DNA of 64,000 bases. Source: a virus. The notes beneath the pieces were generated by a model that did not search any database, was not told the origin of the DNA, and worked only from the letters and a program-made list of their open reading frames with translations. The stretch covers positions 42,584 through 106,583 of the IMG/VR virus record IMGVR_UViG_3300021963_005267, one strand, 5' to 3'. Of the stretch, positions 41,389 through 49,661 are shown piece by piece (the first letter of the stretch is position 1; the number at the start of each line of letters is the position of its first letter). The position numbers were made by a program, and so were the translations under genes.

Positions 41389-41691
41389 ATGACTACTGAA
41401 GTTCAAATTGAGAAAACAACAAAGGTTGCACTTAACCCACCTCGCAAATGGAAAGTGCTTTTTCTCAATGACGATCAAACCCCTATGCAATTTGTGATCG
41501 AATTGTTGACTACTATCTTTCGACACGATCTACAAACAGCAGAAGAATTAACAATGGAGATCCACAATACTGGCAGTGCCGTAGTTGGACTCTATACACA
41601 CGAAGTAGCAGAACAAAAAGGTATTGATGCTACATCACTGGCCCGAGAAAACGGTTTTCCATTGCAGGTAACAATCGAAGAAGACAAATAA
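41389..41691 (+). CDS. clpS: ClpS protease adaptor
   Basis: The 100-residue protein has the ClpS core: KWKVLFLNDDQTPMQFVIEL, the Met/Thr-lined pocket, AVVGLYTHEVAEQKG with the conserved His, and a C-terminal strand. ClpS delivers N-degron proteins to ClpAP. A phage copy could redirect host proteolysis, together with the ClpP-like protein at 62977 and the tmRNA tag. Confidence 0.93.
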   Translation: MTTEVQIEKTTKVALNPPRKWKVLFLNDDQTPMQFVIELLTTIFRHDLQTAEELTMEIHNTGSAVVGLYTHEVAEQKGIDATSLARENGFPLQVTIEEDK

Positions 41692-41693
41692 AA

Positions 41694-41951
41694 ATGACAG
41701 CCGATGAGTTTAAGTTCATAAGATACATGAACGCAAAAACTAATCGGTTTTCTTTTTGGGTAATTTTTCAAGACAAGAGAAATTATCATTTGGGTCAAAA
41801 AGGAAGGAAAGAATTTATTAAATTCTTTTCCGAACAATTAGGTCCGTTAGGAGATCGCTGGGAATATGAAAAGACAACTTCAACTTTTTGTATTAAACTG
41901 AATAATGAATCAGATGCCACAATGATGACCTTGCGTTATGCCAACAAGTAA
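41694..41951 (+). CDS. Small protein of the DA-x-x-F-x-LRW paralogous family
   Basis: The 85-residue protein ends in CIKLNNESDATMMTLRYANK, matching the C-terminal pattern of five small proteins at 55.9-57.6 kb (aromatic strand, then N/K-E-x-D-A, then LRW-like). The rest is a helix (KEFIKFFSEQLG) between strands. Function unknown. Confidence 0.7.
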   Translation: MTADEFKFIRYMNAKTNRFSFWVIFQDKRNYHLGQKGRKEFIKFFSEQLGPLGDRWEYEKTTSTFCIKLNNESDATMMTLRYANK

Positions 41952-41961
41952 ATAATCAACT

Positions 41962-42504
41962 ATGAGCTTAAGAGAACTTACCGCACAAAAACACAAAGAA
42001 GCCGAGGAAACTGCGTTTTCTCAGAAACTAGTATCAGGGCAACTTTCACAAGAAGCCTATGCAGACTACCTTTATCAAATGTTTCTAATCTACACAGGAC
42101 TAGAAGCTGCTTGCTCTCAAAATGGTTTTTTGAGAGACATGGAAGGAATCCAACGTAGTCCACATATCTATGCAGATTGGCTAGAATTAAAAAGTGATAA
42201 AGAATATGAGTGGTTACCAGAAACACATGCTTACTGGAATCACATAATGAATCTAAACGGACCAGAAAGATATCATCTATTAAGAGCACACCAATATACT
42301 AGATATCTTGGAGATCTTTACGGCGGTCAAATGATTGCTAGAGTAGTTCCCGGAGAAGGTCGTTGGTACCATTTCGATAATGCTAAACAACTAAAAGAAA
42401 CTTTAAGATCACATCTCACAGATGATTTAGCAGAAGAAGCTAATCTTAGTTTCGACATGACTATTGCTATCTTTAACGCATTGGATAAGAAACACAGTGA
42501 GTAA
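41962..42504 (+). CDS. Heme oxygenase
   Basis: The 180-residue protein has the proximal-His helix LTAQKHKEAEETAFSQ (His about 11) and the distal helix YLGDLYGGQMI (about 114-124) of biliverdin-forming heme oxygenases. It opens heme to biliverdin, iron and CO. The next gene, overlapping by eight bases, is a bilin reductase, so biliverdin is passed on. Such pairs are known in cyanophages and other environmental phages. Confidence 0.92.
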   Translation: MSLRELTAQKHKEAEETAFSQKLVSGQLSQEAYADYLYQMFLIYTGLEAACSQNGFLRDMEGIQRSPHIYADWLELKSDKEYEWLPETHAYWNHIMNLNGPERYHLLRAHQYTRYLGDLYGGQMIARVVPGEGRWYHFDNAKQLKETLRSHLTDDLAEEANLSFDMTIAIFNALDKKHSE

Positions 42505-43177
42505 AGTTTGGGATACATTGATCAGTGTACAACACCTATTAGAAAAAAGATTTAGTGAAACAGGTGTTGAAACATTTGAACCTGGAATGGATCGTTTTAA
42601 TCAACCAGGTTGGGTAAATAGAGTTTGGTGCAGTGATCATTATCGTAGAGCTCATGTCGATGTAGTGGACGCCCGAGAAACTAAGGGCCTCTGGATGATG
42701 CATTGCTGCATCTTTCCTCATATTCATAATACAGCACCTATATTCGGTTTTGATGTAATTGCAGGTAAAAATAAAATCACAGGTTGTTTTATTGATTATA
42801 GTCCGACAGCAGATAAACAACATCCTATGATTGATTATTTTGCAGAGGAAGTTAGCAGATACGAATGGATTAAAAAACGAGAACTACCAGAATGGGCACA
42901 GCGTATTTTTAGTCCCTACATGATAGCCGCAGGTAATGTACAAAATGAAGATGAATTAAGCCAGATCAGCAGCCTAGCACACATACTGGTAAATCATTAC
43001 TTAGAAACAGTAGGTGAAACTAACAATCGAACTTCAGATACTACATTTGAGCAAAACTACTATGCTCAAAATCAAAAACAAAATCCTCATACTCCTAGAG
43101 TTATGACTAGTTTAGGATTAGATGAAGAAGATGTTCGTGTTTTTATCCAGAATTGTCTGTTCCCAGAAATAAGATAA
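42497..43177 (+). CDS. Ferredoxin-dependent bilin reductase (PcyA/PebS/PcyX-like)
   Basis: The 226-residue protein starts at the GTG inside the heme oxygenase stop. It has the bilin reductase core: RAHVDVVDARETKGLWMMHC, IFPHIHNTAPIFGFDVI with the His/Pro/Asp block, and GCFIDYSPT. It reduces biliverdin to a phycobilin with ferredoxin. Which product cannot be told; the phage PcyX group would make phycoerythrobilin. Strong operon link to heme oxygenase. Confidence 0.88.
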   Translation: MSKVWDTLISVQHLLEKRFSETGVETFEPGMDRFNQPGWVNRVWCSDHYRRAHVDVVDARETKGLWMMHCCIFPHIHNTAPIFGFDVIAGKNKITGCFIDYSPTADKQHPMIDYFAEEVSRYEWIKKRELPEWAQRIFSPYMIAAGNVQNEDELSQISSLAHILVNHYLETVGETNNRTSDTTFEQNYYAQNQKQNPHTPRVMTSLGLDEEDVRVFIQNCLFPEIR

Positions 43178-43180
43178 ATA
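43173..43180 (+). promoter_or_regulatory. T4-type late promoter box
   Basis: GATAAATA across the bilin reductase stop, four bases before the next ATG. Confidence 0.5.
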
Positions 43181-43184
43181 CTTG

Positions 43185-43403
43185 ATGCGTTTAAGTGAAA
43201 TCGAATCAAGACCTAAACTAGTCAAATTACATTACTTCAGTGTTACAGATATTATCGCTGCCGAAGAATTAGGTATGCGTAAAGACCGTAACGGTAATTG
43301 GTTCCTCCCCCAATACGATCGTAGTGGTTCTGGTTTTGATAGAAAAGCTGTTTCTGCCATGCGAATGTTTGGTCGTCCATATAAAACAGTTAATCTAGAT
43401 TAA
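43185..43403 (+). CDS. Uncharacterised small protein
   Basis: A 72-residue basic protein with a helix (DIIAAEELGMRKDRNG) and FLPQYDRSGSGFDRKA. The start ATG 43185 lies very close to a late box, so the transcript leader would be short or absent. No domain recognised. Confidence 0.55.
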   Translation: MRLSEIESRPKLVKLHYFSVTDIIAAEELGMRKDRNGNWFLPQYDRSGSGFDRKAVSAMRMFGRPYKTVNLD

Positions 43404-43467
43404 ACTCATCTTATAATTTCTTTCCAATTTGCTCTAAATACTATTACGGTATTCCGGGAGCGAATTG

Positions 43468-44007
43468 ATGTTAAAAAAAATAATAATAACACTAGCATTG
43501 CCTTCATTGGCAATAGCTGCACCTATTGGCGATTTCCAGTTTAAAAGTCCTTCTTTTAATGGTGCCGGTTATAGTTCTCACGTTTTAACTATTGATAATC
43601 TAGAACGTACTAGAGAAAAAGAACGTGCGGATAAACTACAGGCAGCAATAGATAAAGAAATTGCTGATAAAAAAAATACAAATCTTGCTAAGTTTGTTAA
43701 CAATTTAGAATCACGCATATATGCACAAATCTCGCAAAACGTAGCGACTGCTATGTTTGCCAATAATAATTGCACAGCCAGTTCAAATACAAATTGTACA
43801 GGTGCTATAGACTTCCAAGGCAATTATATCAGTTGGTCAAGAGTAAGTAGTGCCAATGATGCAAACTGTTCAACAGCATATGGTTATTGCATTATGCTGA
43901 AAGTGGCAGATCCAACAGCAACTAATCCTAGTACAGCAGCCTGTACCGACACAGGAATGAGTTGTGTCTATGTTCCATTACAATCATTTCAAATGCCGGG
44001 GAACTAA
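43468..44007 (+). CDS. csgF: CsgF-like curli assembly factor
   Basis: The 179-residue protein has a signal peptide (LKKIIITLALPSLAIAA), then FQFKSPSFNGAGYSSHVL, which matches the CsgF N-terminus (F-x-F-x-x-P-x-F-x-G) that plugs into the CsgG pore, and a helix FVNNLESRIYAQISQNVATA like the CsgF C-terminal region. A Cys-rich tail is extra. The neighbour CsgG supports the call. Starts at ATG after GGGAGCGAATTG. Confidence 0.8.
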   Translation: MLKKIIITLALPSLAIAAPIGDFQFKSPSFNGAGYSSHVLTIDNLERTREKERADKLQAAIDKEIADKKNTNLAKFVNNLESRIYAQISQNVATAMFANNNCTASSNTNCTGAIDFQGNYISWSRVSSANDANCSTAYGYCIMLKVADPTATNPSTAACTDTGMSCVYVPLQSFQMPGN

Positions 44008-44010
44008 GAT

Positions 44011-45219
44011 ATGAAAAAGACTATTTTATCCCTAGCAATTGTAAGTTTATTATCTGGCTGCGCTGTGATGCAGGCTACTGGACATCTAGAAAAAGATCCA
44101 GAACTTGCACGTTCTAATAAATCTGTTCAGAAAGAGTTTGATACTATACCTGGTCCACAAGCAGGTAAGCCATTAAGTGTAGCGGTATACAGTTTTACTG
44201 ATAAGACTGGACAAAGACGTCCACAGGCAAATATTGCCAGCTTATCAACAGCAGTTACACAAGGTGCAGAAACATTTCTAATACAGGCCTTACAAAATGT
44301 AGGGCGCGGAGAATGGTTCGATGTTGTTGAACGTGTTGGTATTGATAATTTAACTAAAGAACGTTTAATAATCCGTCAGATGCGAGAAGCATATGAAGGC
44401 AAGGATGCAAAACCATTGTTACCTATGCAATTTGCAGGTATTATCTTAGAAGGTGGTATTATTGGTTACGATCAAAGTACTACTAGTGGAGGATTAGGAC
44501 AGCGTATATTTGGAATTGGTAAACAGACACAATGGAGTACAGACACAGTAACAGTGAGTTTAAGAGCAGTCAGCGTAAACACAGGAAAGGTATTAGCGAC
44601 AGTAACAGTGCAGAAAACTATCTTGAGTTCAGCAGACAGTGTAACTGCATTGAAGTTCTTTGATGCCGGAACGAAAGCGTTTGAAGCAGAAGCAGGCTTA
44701 ACAATCAACGAGCCCGGAACTTATGCTACAAAAGCAACTATTGAAATGGCCGTAGTAGAACTTATTAAAGAAGGGCAACGCAAAGGTATTTGGGAATATA
44801 AACAACCTCAACCACCTGTTCCTCTAGCGCCAGTACCTCAAAAGGAAGAAGTTAAAGCACCAGTAATTTCTTCCGAAATAAAACAAACAGAGGAGAAGAA
44901 AGATGAGTTGGTTCAATCACAAACCCTCCAGACACCCGAAAGAGCCGTCAGCACACCAGCCCCACAGGCTGAGTCCAGCGACGGACAAGATACTAAAGCA
45001 GACCAAGGAGAACGTAAGGCCTCTGAAAGTAAGCAAGAAAAAACAGTAATCTCTAAAGGCCTAACAAATGTTAGAGAAAGCGAAAAAGCTGGTTCGACAA
45101 TAATTGCCTTATTGCAGCCAGGACAAGAAGTAAAAGTAATAGAAGAAAAAGATTTACTCTTTTGCATCGAATTACCAAATGGCAAGAAAGGTTGGATAGG
45201 AAAAACAACAGTAAAATAA
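44011..45219 (+). CDS. csgG: CsgG-type outer-membrane secretion lipoprotein with C-terminal SH3b domain
   Basis: The 402-residue protein has a lipobox LSGC (Cys 17) and the CsgG fold at 20-265: LSVAVYSFTDKTGQRRPQ, WFDVVERVGIDNLTKERLI, GIILEGGIIGYDQ and FEAEAGLTINEP. CsgG forms the nonameric curli secretion pore. Unlike host CsgG (about 277 residues) it adds a Pro/Glu/Lys-rich linker and an SH3b-like domain (about 345-402; GLTNVRESEKAGSTIIALLQ), which may bind the cell wall. Confidence 0.93.
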   Translation: MKKTILSLAIVSLLSGCAVMQATGHLEKDPELARSNKSVQKEFDTIPGPQAGKPLSVAVYSFTDKTGQRRPQANIASLSTAVTQGAETFLIQALQNVGRGEWFDVVERVGIDNLTKERLIIRQMREAYEGKDAKPLLPMQFAGIILEGGIIGYDQSTTSGGLGQRIFGIGKQTQWSTDTVTVSLRAVSVNTGKVLATVTVQKTILSSADSVTALKFFDAGTKAFEAEAGLTINEPGTYATKATIEMAVVELIKEGQRKGIWEYKQPQPPVPLAPVPQKEEVKAPVISSEIKQTEEKKDELVQSQTLQTPERAVSTPAPQAESSDGQDTKADQGERKASESKQEKTVISKGLTNVRESEKAGSTIIALLQPGQEVKVIEEKDLLFCIELPNGKKGWIGKTTVK

Positions 45220-45261
45220 CGGTACACCAAAAAAAATTATAAAGTACCAAGGAGCGAAAAA

Positions 45262-46305
45262 ATGCATAAAACAGATATTAGATTAATGGCCTTTGTAGCA
45301 AGCGCCATGTTTTGGGGTTCTGGGTATGCTGCGGACAACAGCATCTATATTGATCAGTCAGGAGACAATAGTACTATAACTATGACTCAGGATGGATCTG
45401 GAAACAAAGTAAAAGGAATACTGGCAAACGGCACAGCAGGAGGCACAACAGATCCTGCCAAATTGACAGGTAATGCACAGACAATAAATGTTGAACAAAT
45501 AGGACAAGGCAATTCATTAGCTCTAGGAGCAAACACTACGCAAGGCGGAAGTGTATCGGGATATGCCAACGTAGGAGTTCACTTGAATTATCAAGCAACT
45601 GGCAATCTCAACACAGCATTAATAAACATCAACAATAATGGCACTGGGACTGCCGCAGGTAATGTAGTAGATATACAACAAAGCGGAAATACCAACACAA
45701 CCACATTGAGGATGACTGGAACTTCAAATCAATTTACAGTTAATACCACTGGCGGCAACAGCAATACAATAACAGCAGATGTTAATGCCAGCAATACAGT
45801 AACAACAATCAATCATTCCGGCGGTGGCGGAAATAATACCACAGTTGATATGACAGGCAACAGCGGTCAAGTTAGTGTGACTACCGTGGGAGCTAGTAAT
45901 ACAACCAGTGTGACACAGAGTGCATACAGTTCATTGGGATCACAGACACTAATTGATATAACAGGCTCAGGTAATACAACTAATGTAACACAGAGCGGCG
46001 TAGCCGATCATTACACTAACATTAAATTATATTCAGGCAGCAATGATAATAATATTACAGTTTCCCAATCTGGAACTTATAATCATTCTGCCGATATAAC
46101 TTTAAGAGCAGGTAGCAGCACTAACACTATAGGTATTACACAAAGCGGTGGCGGAGCCTCTGGTGGTCAAACTGCCGTGTTAGAACTATTGGCTGGCAGT
46201 AGCAACAACAACGTTAGTATTACCCAACAAGGATCTGTTTCTAACTTGTCTAATATCAGGTTAAGTGGAAATAGCAACAACTATACTATTTTACAGAAAA
46301 ATTAA
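45262..46305 (+). CDS. Curlin-repeat amyloid protein (CsgA/CsgB-like)
   Basis: The 347-residue secreted protein has a signal peptide (to about residue 24, GYAA) and many curlin repeats with Q-x-G-x-x-N-x-x-x-x-x-Q pattern, for example IDQSGDNSTITMTQDGSGN, IQQSGNTNTTTLRM and ITQQGSVSNLSNIRL. It is the likely fibre subunit exported through the phage CsgG. It is longer than E. coli CsgA (151). AAGGAGCG gives a strong ribosome site. Confidence 0.9.
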   Translation: MHKTDIRLMAFVASAMFWGSGYAADNSIYIDQSGDNSTITMTQDGSGNKVKGILANGTAGGTTDPAKLTGNAQTINVEQIGQGNSLALGANTTQGGSVSGYANVGVHLNYQATGNLNTALININNNGTGTAAGNVVDIQQSGNTNTTTLRMTGTSNQFTVNTTGGNSNTITADVNASNTVTTINHSGGGGNNTTVDMTGNSGQVSVTTVGASNTTSVTQSAYSSLGSQTLIDITGSGNTTNVTQSGVADHYTNIKLYSGSNDNNITVSQSGTYNHSADITLRAGSSTNTIGITQSGGGASGGQTAVLELLAGSSNNNVSITQQGSVSNLSNIRLSGNSNNYTILQKN

Positions 46306-46314
46306 GAGGGTTAC

Positions 46315-47424
46315 ATGAAATTATGGATGGTAATACTATGCGTTCCGTTGCTCAGTATATCGTCAAAAGTAAACGCAGCAATAGGGAAAGTAACAGAACA
46401 GGTAAATGCCCCGCCGACCATTACCAGGCAGAATTCGACACTAACGGGATCGAAAGGGACTGGAGTGGAGATGAACGACGCCATAAAAACCCAACAGGGA
46501 AAGGTAGGAATAACTTTTGAGGATGATACTAAAGTACAGGTAAACGAAAATTCAAAATTAGTTATAGATGATTTTGTTTACGATCCTAAAAGTAAAAGTG
46601 GCAAACTAGGAGCTAAAATAGCACTAGGCACCGTTCGTTACGCCAGTGGACAGATTGCTAAAAACAGTCCACAGAACGTAGCACTTAATACCCCAAGTGC
46701 AACAGTAGCCGTTCGAGGCACTGACTTTACAGCAACAGTAGAGGAACTAGGAGAAAGTACTATAATACTTTTACCTAGTTGCCCTAACGACCGTCCCACA
46801 AGATCTGTTAGAGATATCGAAACCAATTGTAAAACAGGAACAATCGAAGTTAGCACAGACGTAGGTACTGTTATTTTAAATCAACCTTTCCAGGTTACTA
46901 AAGTTTTAAGTAGAACACATCCTCCCACAGCACCTAAAGTTTTAAACTTATCTGAAATGGCTATCAGCAATCTGTTAATCATTAGTCCACCCGCAGAGGT
47001 TAAACGTGCTGTACAAGAACAGCATAAAATGTTTAATCCATTAGAATTTGATTTCTTAAAAGAAAAAGGATTAGAGAACTGGCTTGATATGCAGGCTAAT
47101 TCATTTTATGATGATAAGTTTGCTAAAAACTTTTTAGATAATGGATTCTTAGCCAGCCTATTTGATATAATTGGTAATGCACTTGATGAAAAGTTTTTAG
47201 AACCAGTGGACCCAGTACTCCCAGACTATAGAAAATCTAGTGGCATAGTAGCTTTTAAAGATGAAATGAGTGTTGAATTATGTAGAGACAATGGGGCGGA
47301 TATTCAATGTGTCAAAACACCATTAGCGCAAAACAGTACAATTTATCAAACACAAGGCACACTAGAATTTAAAAATCGTGTTAACCAAGGCGGTAATACT
47401 ATTATTACCTTGATACAGAAATGA
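46315..47424 (+). CDS. Secreted FecR-domain protein
   Basis: The 369-residue protein has a signal peptide (to about residue 21, VNA) and a FecR-type domain at about 45-180: TQQGKVGITFEDDTKVQVNE, SKLVIDDFVYDP, GTVRYASGQI and VALNTPSATVAVRGTDFTAT. The C-terminal end (QGTLEFKNRVNQGGNTIIT) resembles one curlin unit. FecR-domain proteins often sit next to CHASE2 cyclases, as here (49658). Confidence 0.87.
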   Translation: MKLWMVILCVPLLSISSKVNAAIGKVTEQVNAPPTITRQNSTLTGSKGTGVEMNDAIKTQQGKVGITFEDDTKVQVNENSKLVIDDFVYDPKSKSGKLGAKIALGTVRYASGQIAKNSPQNVALNTPSATVAVRGTDFTATVEELGESTIILLPSCPNDRPTRSVRDIETNCKTGTIEVSTDVGTVILNQPFQVTKVLSRTHPPTAPKVLNLSEMAISNLLIISPPAEVKRAVQEQHKMFNPLEFDFLKEKGLENWLDMQANSFYDDKFAKNFLDNGFLASLFDIIGNALDEKFLEPVDPVLPDYRKSSGIVAFKDEMSVELCRDNGADIQCVKTPLAQNSTIYQTQGTLEFKNRVNQGGNTIITLIQK

Positions 47425-49184
47425 CAAAAAGAATACTGCAATTTTTATTTGGATTGATGTTTTGCATCAGCGCATATAGCCAAGCTGTAACATACAATGC
47501 TATCGCTACCGCCTATGTAACTACAACTATCAGTCAGTATGTAGTATTTGACAGTAATATGCAACAGGGTGGAACTTTCACTATGAGTGTATTAGCACAC
47601 AACGGTGGAGGTCGTGCTGGACAAAGCGACACGGCTAACGTAAAGATTGAATTCTACAACGCAAGCGGCGGACTGATAACTAGTGCAAATTCAACTTACA
47701 ATGCTAACCTTCCAAACCCCAATGCAGTTTGTGGCAACCCTTGTATTGACACTAGTGTTCCTTGGTCGACATTAACCATTAGCAAAAGTTTAACATCTGC
47801 TGAAGCCGCAAACGTTGCGTATGCTCGAGTTAGTATGTATGGTATTGACGGAAGTTATTGGGCAGGTGACTACGGTCCTTGGTATCGTGCTCCTACCTTT
47901 CAACAAAATGGTGGCGGTAACTTATTGTATAACCCAGAGTTTGGACCATACAATGGTATAACAGCACAAGGTTGGACAAGTAATCCAGGCTTTGGTGCTT
48001 GCCAAGGTGCGTGGGGTGGTAGCAATGCCTGTATTGTAAACAGCGATGGTGTTCCAGGATCTAGCACAGTAGGCCTAGTTGCTAACGCTAACGGCGGCGG
48101 CCCAAGTGCTACTGGTGGTACAACAAGTGGACAGCCAGGCGGGTACAATAATACAATGAGTGTAACCAATGCTGGTACAGGCGCAACAGCGGGCACAGCA
48201 CCAAGTGCTCCTACAGTTACATCAACTACTACATCGTACACTTATAGAACAGTAGTCACTGGTAATACTACACGAGTATATAGAACTCTAGTAACTACAA
48301 CAAATTACAGTGATGGAACTAGTACATCTAGCAATGGAACAGAAGAATTGTATTACACAGCCGTAGTGACAACTAGCGAAACAAACGGTATTGTTGGCGG
48401 AAACCTCGCAACTACTACAACCACTACAACTACTACAACATATAACAACGGAACACAGACAGTATCATCAAGCAACTCATATGTTTATTATGGCACAATT
48501 AATCAAACTAATGCTCCTGGAGATCAAATAGTTACAAGCGGCCCTGGTAGTACAGCAGGATACACAGGAACACAACAACAAAACCGTGTAGATAACTGGA
48601 ACAATGGATCTGGACAAAATAAAAACAATTATTTGTATATTGATCAGGTTAGCGGAGATTCAAATACTGTGAGTGTGACACAGTCTACAACATCAGGAAA
48701 GAATCATACTGAAGCAACTTTCTCTGGAGCCGGTAGTAATAATATCAACATTACACAAACAGGAACTAACTATCTTAGTCTTGAAGTCAATGGAGCATAT
48801 AATACCGTAACTAGCCAACAGTCAAATAACAGTACCTCTAGTAACTTTAAAGAAACTACAGTTATAGGTAGCAACAACATAATCAATACGAATCAAAAAG
48901 ATAACGCTAATAAAATAATGTTCACTACTGTTACAGGCAGCAACAATTCTGTCACAGCAGTCCAAGAAGGATCGGGAAATCACTATCTAGAAAATGTATT
49001 AACAGGTAACGGGCACACAGTCACAGTAAATCAGAGCGGAAGTACAGCGAATAATGCCAGCTTGAATTTGACCAACTCCGGAGGTGCTGCTAGTGTAGAT
49101 CTGCAACAGTCAGGCGGGAAGTCGTTCAATCTAATACAGAGCTGCACTAACCCTGCGGGCTGCACAACAGTGGTCCGCCAATAA
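47421..49184 (+). CDS. Large secreted protein with C-terminal curlin repeats
   Basis: The 587-residue protein has a signal peptide (LFGLMFCISAYS), a beta-rich N-terminal domain (about 25-200) with a Cys pair pattern (CGNPC), Thr/Ser-rich low-complexity linkers including a run of ten Thr, and curlin repeats at about 400-575 (YIDQVSGDSNTVSVTQS, NINITQTG, VTVNQSG). It could be a nucleator or adhesive fibre tip. It is coupled to the FecR gene by ATGA. Confidence 0.83.
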   Translation: MTKRILQFLFGLMFCISAYSQAVTYNAIATAYVTTTISQYVVFDSNMQQGGTFTMSVLAHNGGGRAGQSDTANVKIEFYNASGGLITSANSTYNANLPNPNAVCGNPCIDTSVPWSTLTISKSLTSAEAANVAYARVSMYGIDGSYWAGDYGPWYRAPTFQQNGGGNLLYNPEFGPYNGITAQGWTSNPGFGACQGAWGGSNACIVNSDGVPGSSTVGLVANANGGGPSATGGTTSGQPGGYNNTMSVTNAGTGATAGTAPSAPTVTSTTTSYTYRTVVTGNTTRVYRTLVTTTNYSDGTSTSSNGTEELYYTAVVTTSETNGIVGGNLATTTTTTTTTTYNNGTQTVSSSNSYVYYGTINQTNAPGDQIVTSGPGSTAGYTGTQQQNRVDNWNNGSGQNKNNYLYIDQVSGDSNTVSVTQSTTSGKNHTEATFSGAGSNNINITQTGTNYLSLEVNGAYNTVTSQQSNNSTSSNFKETTVIGSNNIINTNQKDNANKIMFTTVTGSNNSVTAVQEGSGNHYLENVLTGNGHTVTVNQSGSTANNASLNLTNSGGAASVDLQQSGGKSFNLIQSCTNPAGCTTVVRQ

Positions 49185-49187
49185 ATA
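49180..49187 (+). promoter_or_regulatory. T4-type late promoter box
   Basis: AATAAATA across the stop of the large curlin protein, 20 bases before the next ATG with AAGGAG. Confidence 0.45.
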
Positions 49188-49206
49188 CTTTTTTAAGGAG
49201 TATGCC

Positions 49207-49500
49207 ATGCGTACAGTTGCCGTGGCGTTCCTATTCTGCCTAGCAAGCTCTATAGCCAACGCACAATCATTCCAGAGCAATAAACCCGTAGTTTGTGATA
49301 ACGTACAAAAAGTAATAAAAGCACTTGGTGAAAATTACGAAGAAAAACCCATTTGGATGGCTTCGGGCGAAAATACTAAATTTTCTCTATTTGTTAATCA
49401 AAGTACAGGAAGTTGGACGATCATACAGTTTACTTCAGAAGTAGCCTGTATTTTGGGTGTTGGAAACGATAGCAAACTAGTACTAGGCAACCCGGTTTAA
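49207..49500 (+). CDS. Small secreted protein in the curli operon
   Basis: The 97-residue protein has a signal peptide (RTVAVAFLFCLASSIANA) and a mature part with two Cys (about 29 and 80) and IIQFTSEVACILGVG. It is in the position where a CsgE- or CsgH-like periplasmic factor might be, but no family match is visible. Confidence 0.65.
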   Translation: MRTVAVAFLFCLASSIANAQSFQSNKPVVCDNVQKVIKALGENYEEKPIWMASGENTKFSLFVNQSTGSWTIIQFTSEVACILGVGNDSKLVLGNPV

Positions 49501-49506
49501 CATCAA

Positions 49507-49514
49507 ATAAATAG
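49507..49514 (+). promoter_or_regulatory. T4-type late promoter box
   Basis: AATAAATA four bases before the small lipoprotein ATG. Confidence 0.4.
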
Positions 49515-49517
49515 TTG

Positions 49518-49661
49518 ATGTTAAGAAAAATCTTAATCATCAGCATAATTTTAACCATCACTGGATGTGCGGGAATCCGTTTCTGTAGCAAAGAAGAAAG
49601 CACTAAAACTGGATGTAAATCCTGGGACCCTGCCACTACGACCGGAGCCGCAAGTAGATGA
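49518..49661 (+). CDS. Small lipoprotein
   Basis: A 47-residue protein with a lipoprotein signal (LRKILIISIILTITGC) and a short Cys-containing mature part (CAGIRFCSKEESTKTGC). It overlaps the cyclase start by ATGA. Small lipoproteins can act as spanin or envelope factors; no specific call. Confidence 0.6.
   Translation: MLRKILIISIILTITGCAGIRFCSKEESTKTGCKSWDPATTTGAASR

Noticed and set aside
41962-42504. PqqC, which shares the heme-oxygenase-like fold, as partner of PqqA
   Set aside because: The proximal-His and GDLYGGQ motifs and the overlapping bilin reductase identify a true heme oxygenase.
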